From the NCBI GenBank assembly GCA_914767715.1, contig OU612066.1, positions 28,928,283 through 28,992,282 on the forward strand: a stretch of 64,000 bases of DNA, read 5' to 3'. Shown in pieces: positions 59,591 to 64,000 of the stretch. The notes beneath the pieces are model-generated. The model had not been told where the DNA came from, did no database searches, and worked only from the letters and a program-made list of their open reading frames with translations. The DNA comes from Membranipora membranacea. Taxonomy: Eukaryota > Bryozoa > Gymnolaemata > Cheilostomatida > Membraniporidae. The translations under genes and the position numbers were made by a program. Numbering within the stretch: the first letter of the stretch is position 1; every line of letters starts with the position of its first letter.

Positions 59591-60504
59591 TGTAGTTTCA
59601 TGTATATATAGGTTTTTTCACCTTTGTCAAACATTTGATCGTCTAGAAAGTGCTTGAGTTTTATATTATTCAATCGACTTGCTCCACGAACAGTAGAGCC
59701 TCCTGAGTCAAGCTACTAGAAGTGCATGGCAAGCTAGTGCAACCATAGTCTAAGTGCTCAGACTCCAAGGCGCAGGGAGTTGCTTGCGCAAACTATAATA
59801 GTTTGCGCAAGTAACTCCCTGCGCCTTGGAGTCTGGGCACTTAGACTAGTGCAACCATGATGCGAATGGCTATTATTATTATTATTATTATAATCTCACA
59901 TGACACATGCCTCCAAAATATACTGACTCTGTGGGTTCGGAAAGATCTTCTTTGTAATTTTGTGATGGTTTATTTAGTCGACACAAACGGGTATGAATCT
60001 TTCAATTTAGAAATTGTGGTTAAAATAGATTATATTTTATTAGCTTCGATTGTTTGATGCAGAAAGTGTGCTATCAAGAATGAGATGGATTTAAGAGTTG
60101 GTGACATACGTTAGAGTGTCAGTCGCACAGCGCGCATGCGTTGGAGGTCATGGGATTTGTTAGCCCCGAGGGCTTGTCAATTGGGATGCATGGGTTTCTC
60201 TTTGATTACAGATTATAGCAAGAAGCTGATCTATGAATACTGAATTGCAATCTAACTATTATGATAAATGGAAGGTTACCAAAATATGTGCATATCTTGG
60301 CACTGAGCATAGGGATTCATATGTTAAAGTTAAAGTTAAAGTGTTTAACACAGAGTAATTCATTATGCTAGCAATATCAATTGTAAGCAGAGGCTGTACA
60401 CACAGCATTCTTCTCATAGAGTGTTATCATGTGTTGCTATTCACAATAAAATATCTAATTGTGTGGCTAATTAAAATTGTTTTTAAAAACAGGAGCACAC
60501 GCTA
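59591..60504. other. Intergenic, no gene recognised
   Basis: Holds the MITE at 59746, a (TTA)n run near 59870-59890 and a tandem gttaaa near 60324-60342. No exon is supported. Confidence 0.4.
59746..59848. mobile_element. TAG...CTA MITE, 103 bp, 9-bp TSD
   Basis: The element runs from TAGTCTAAGTGCTCAGACTC to GAGTCTGGGCACTTAGACTA, with arms of about 51 bp and two or three mismatches. Exact repeats gtgcaacca lie at 59737-59745 and 59849-59857. The outer arm is shared with the element at 12496. Confidence 0.85.
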
Positions 60505-61038
60505 TTGTTTGGTGACAAGATTGAGTCAACATAATCTCATAATTGTGTTGGTTTGTGATGGTTTGTGTTGTCACAATGTCTCTCTGTTTAGTCATACAAT
60601 CAAAAGATTTACTATGTAGTGCTCTCATATTTACAGGTAGGCATACTAGTAGTGATTGCTTATTTATTTATTTATAGAGGCTTTCAAAAGGATGGCTAAT
60701 AATTTAGGTTAGCACAATACAATTTTGAATATTATCATGGGCTAAGGCCCCTGTAACTCCTTGCTCTCTGTATGGCATCACAGCCATTAACACAGTGAGC
60801 AATATCCTCATGACAGTAGATACAATAGTAAAAACCTTTCATACTGTGATTTATCTGGATGCCCAACTAACTATATTGACTTCAAGCTGTTGATGGCATA
60901 TGGCCGAGGAGCTATTGGTGACTGCATTTGGAAAACTTCTAACTCAAATTAAGCTGCAAAACAAAATCCCTCCCCTGCCTTCTCTGGTCTTCACCTGATC
61001 GATTTGATTGATTTATTACATATCACAGACAATATTAC

Positions 61039-62388
61039 CAGGGCTCTCAACCACTCAGATTTAGCCCGAGTTACTCAGATTTTTGGGTTCAACTCAGGCT
61101 TCTCAGGGGATTTTAAAATGTGAGCTAAAACTCAGATTTTGCTCGTTGGCAGAGATGAATAATATATAAACAATGCTAAATGTTGCCTTACAATAATTTA
61201 TGTCATATTATTAATGAATGATCAGGTATTAGATTCTAGTTGTGATAAGCTATGCTCTCACTGCGCTGCCTATTCAAGTCATTTATGTGAGATTCCAATT
61301 TGTATTTGAGAACGCTTTTAAAATTTAGCTTGTAATGAACTTGACATGATTGAATGAACCTAGTCTTTAATTTGAATATCAACTCATTACACCCAACTTG
61401 CCTTTCTGTCAAAGCATCTCGGTTCAGACTGAGATGACATCAAACTTTTGCATGTGAATAATGTGTGGTATTTGTTGTGGGTATTTGATTTCATTTGTGA
61501 TAAGCTATGCTCTTATTGCTCTCCCAGTGATTTGCAAATAGATTATTATGGCTAAATAGAAATTTGAATTTTAGGAATGTTAAAAAAGTCATTTTGCAGG
61601 TGAACCGGATAAATCCGGGCAATGATTTCAATAGCATCACATTACATCAATTATATGCCTTTCTACCCTGGTGGCTCGATTCGTCAGCCTTTAAAACAAT
61701 ATTTTTACAAACATATTTTTACATCATGGGGATTCATTTTCACCTGTGGCGTTGGCCTTGGTTAGTCCATATGAATTGGTTCATCTGGATCAATTATTTA
61801 CGATTTTATGTTTACAAGCAATGCTCTAGGTTTTTATTGATTTACTAGCTATCACAAACATGAAATGTTGCGAGAAAGGGATGCATATACTTTGTCATTA
61901 AAGGAGCTTGCTACTAATGTCTGGAACTTGCATTTGAGGGCATCGCTCTAGGAAATTTTGTATGATGTGATGCTCATCAGCAGAACAGCACAATAATATC
62001 GAGGTCGCCTACGCCAAGCCTCAAATTCTTGGCAACATTAAAAACTTTTCTTAGTAATTTCTTGTCTATGGTACATATGCTCGTGTGCAAAACAGGCAGA
62101 CAATACATCAAGAGGGAAACTACAAGACTTTTGAACATCATGGAAGCTAATGGCTTTGTACTTAGATGCAACATTTTTTTAACAACATACATTCTTTGAC
62201 TTGCTTTGCCAGCTATTCTTTGCACATAATCTTCAAATCCCAGGTATTTCACCCGACAATATTTCGGTACCATCCCAGACATACCCTCAGCTGTTTATGC
62301 TCAGGGCGTTTTACACCTTTAAAGTACCACAATGGGACATGCTAATATCAAAACTCAGGTTTCGAATCCTCCCAGGTTGAGAGCCCTG
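61039..62388. mobile_element. 1.35-kb insertion with CAGGGCTCTCAACC termini (hAT-like), holding a LINE relic
   Basis: CAGGGCTCTCAACC at 61039-61052 is exactly inverted at 62375-62388. Flanks atattac and attttac match at 6 of 7. The CAGGG start is common in hAT elements, an inference here. No hAT transposase is seen; the interior holds a reverse-transcriptase fragment on the minus strand. Confidence 0.55.
61977..62282 (-). pseudogene. LINE reverse transcriptase C-terminal fragment
   Basis: The minus frame from 62282 reads VKYLGFEDYVQRIAGKASQR, then MYVVKKM and MFKSLVVSLLMYCLPVLHTS. This is the KYLG...KAxxR...SxLxYC layout of the thumb region after the LINE polymerase core. It is short, has no catalytic box and ends in a stop. 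Confidence 0.65.
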
Positions 62389-63252
62389 ATTTTACATAAT
62401 CAGATAGTAACTAGAAACCAGAAGTATTTTATATCTGATATCATATGCTTTCATAATAACAATACTACTACTATTAAGGCTTCTTTGAGGGAAGGATTTG
62501 GGATTTTAACGTGACATTTATTTTCGCACAAATCAGAAGCACTGCCCAATCTATTCTTAAAAATTTTACTTGAAAGACAGTAATTTACGTTTGAAACAAC
62601 CCTAATAATCTTCAATAGTTTTTAAATGACATTGTTTCCTCAATCAATCCTTGTTTAAAATGTGATAGTGTCAGGCCTTCTTGTGTCTTTCTTAGGATTG
62701 AAATATTTCATAATTGTTTGATGGGTATCCCTGGCTTAAATTTAATTCATATCACTGGGCAAGGTCGGTTGACACAAGTACCAGTAGATGAATTATGCGT
62801 CCTCATTTAATCCCCCCACTCAAAAACTTTGACCCCATCCAGCAAAAATTAGAACCAGTAGTATTGAATTTGGATTGGATTGGAAATAGTAAATCAAATA
62901 TCTATCGCTACCTATTATCTTGCTATCTTGCAAGTATAAGGGTTTACGGAGAGTTATTTAACCAGATTGACACAATCTGTTTGGTGCTTGGAGTTTGAAA
63001 TAAAACCTGTATACAGGGAGAACTTGTATGCTGGTATAATTTCTGATATTTGGAGACATTCAATTTTGATCCTAGATTCTCCCTCTGTAAAGAATTCTCT
63101 CATTTAAGTTTGTATGTTTACCTGGATACAAGGACGGGATATGATAAATTAGGCAAAGTGGGATAACTTCGAATTCATATTAAGTACGACATTGTATGAA
63201 AATTAGAAGATAACTTTACAGCAACTTGAAGCCAAAATACTTTTAATGAACT

Positions 63253-64000
63253 GAGCTCAGTTCATTAACAGTATTGGCTGATTTTGGTGATTAGCTCCTC
63301 CTGACCAAACTTTGAACTTCACTCTAGGGAAGTGTATTTAACTTGGTTGAACTAAACCCACATATAATTATGTATTATACCAATATAAACCCAATGAGCC
63401 ACAATAATATTTAAAAAAATATTATTTCTCAAAGAAATCTACAAAAAACAGCCGTTACTATCAAAGTAATGTATCGCACAGCTACTTCCAATAGTCTGAT
63501 TACTTCCAAATTTCTTTTGGTTATTTAGAATAGGGCTGTCCAGATATGCTGATTTTTGCATCATTGTAAGTTGCATGCAAGCAAAATGTAACATGTATAT
63601 CTGTTTTTGAAAGTATGCCTGATGTGTGCTTACGATTGCGCAATACACCAGAGTCCTTAGCCTTTGATATACTCTCTTTGTCTAAACAAAGCCTCTTCTA
63701 TAACAAGCTTTCAATTCAATCGATGTATGAGGCACAATAATCCTATGTCCCAAATGCAACAAGTACAATTATAATCTGCTACTGGTAGCCTAATACTGTG
63801 ATTACCAAAGATCATAAATTGTTAATACTACATTTTACAAAATATTCTGATCATGAATTAAATGATTCGAATTCAGTAATTTAGCAGGAAATCTCATCAT
63901 TCAACTTCAAATGTGGAAATAAGTCTTAGGCACAAATGGTCTTGATTGGTTTCCCATCTTATTTCAATGATTAATATCTCAACAAAATTTTTATTCATGT
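63253..64000. repeat. 750-bp direct repeat, second copy, cut by window end
   Basis: This matches 58835-59590 in the same orientation. Its left edge is the 24-bp palindrome around taatgaactgagctcagttc, of which the first copy keeps only the right half. The repeat continues past the window. Confidence 0.85.

Larger units (their letters stand above)
60505..63060. repeat. Second copy of the 38147-39648 unit, interrupted
   Basis: Landmarks at 60505-60780 and 62445-63060 match 38147-38410 and 38600-39648 in order. The 61039-62388 element lies between them. The CACTA-like insertion of the first copy is absent here, leaving an intact target site near 62626-62643. Confidence 0.7.

Noticed and set aside
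58835-64000. The two direct repeats as LTRs of a retrotransposon
   Set aside because: No gag/pol, primer site or TG...CA ends are seen, and the interior is a copy of the 38147-39648 unit plus a LINE relic.

Overview
This window is eukaryotic nuclear DNA from an intron-rich, AT-rich animal genome. Genes are split by GT-AG introns of about 90 bp to 7.6 kb. The recognisable proteins are of animal type: an RNA 5'-phosphatase of the PIR1/DUSP11 family, ribosomal protein S14, an SLC46-type transporter and an NDUFA4-like peptide. A TIR-like/TPR protein and a membrane-anchored geranylgeranyl-reductase-like flavoprotein suggest an early-branching invertebrate such as a sponge or cnidarian. That placement is inference; nothing here fixes the species.

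Layout. 1-2.2 kb: no gene seen. 2.2-6.6 kb (+): an unrecognised type I membrane protein of 309 aa in 8 exons, with a tandemly duplicated tail exon. 7.5-9.9 kb (+): a 647-aa TIR-like plus TPR protein. 11.5-16.3 kb (+): a 555-aa SLC46/PCFT-like transporter. 16.3-27.5 kb: gene-poor, with two LINE relics, MITEs and small duplications. 27.5-38.1 kb (+): DUSP11-like copy 1, with a Gly/Arg-rich first exon and a 7.6-kb first intron that contains a 6.5-kb long-inverted-repeat element and further LINE pieces. 38.1-40.5 kb: the broken remains of its last exon, split by a repeat unit that carries a CACTA-like insertion. 40.8-42.5 kb (+): RPS14, first coding exon not found. 44.3-50.1 kb (-): the flavoprotein, 491 aa in 11 exons. 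51.1-54.2 kb (+): DUSP11-like copy 2, 384 aa, with an intact Tyr/His-rich tail, divergent from the flavoprotein gene across 1 kb. 56.9-57.2 kb (+): an NDUFA4-like frame with an in-frame TAG. 57.2-64 kb: repeats, including a copy of the 38-39.6 kb unit and two near-identical 0.75-kb direct repeats.

The genes do not form one pathway. The two DUSP11-like genes are a duplicated pair that spans RPS14 and the flavoprotein gene, and comparing them shows where insertions have landed.

The most unusual signal is a set of ten scattered, very short insertions (14-39 bp). Each begins CAA, ends TTG, is mostly a palindrome or a one-sided remnant of one, and sits between 7-bp direct repeats (nine exact, one with a single mismatch). 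A second class of palindromic insertions (about 25-142 bp) begins TAG, ends CTA and lies between 9-bp direct repeats. I could not match the CAA...TTG class to a named transposon family.
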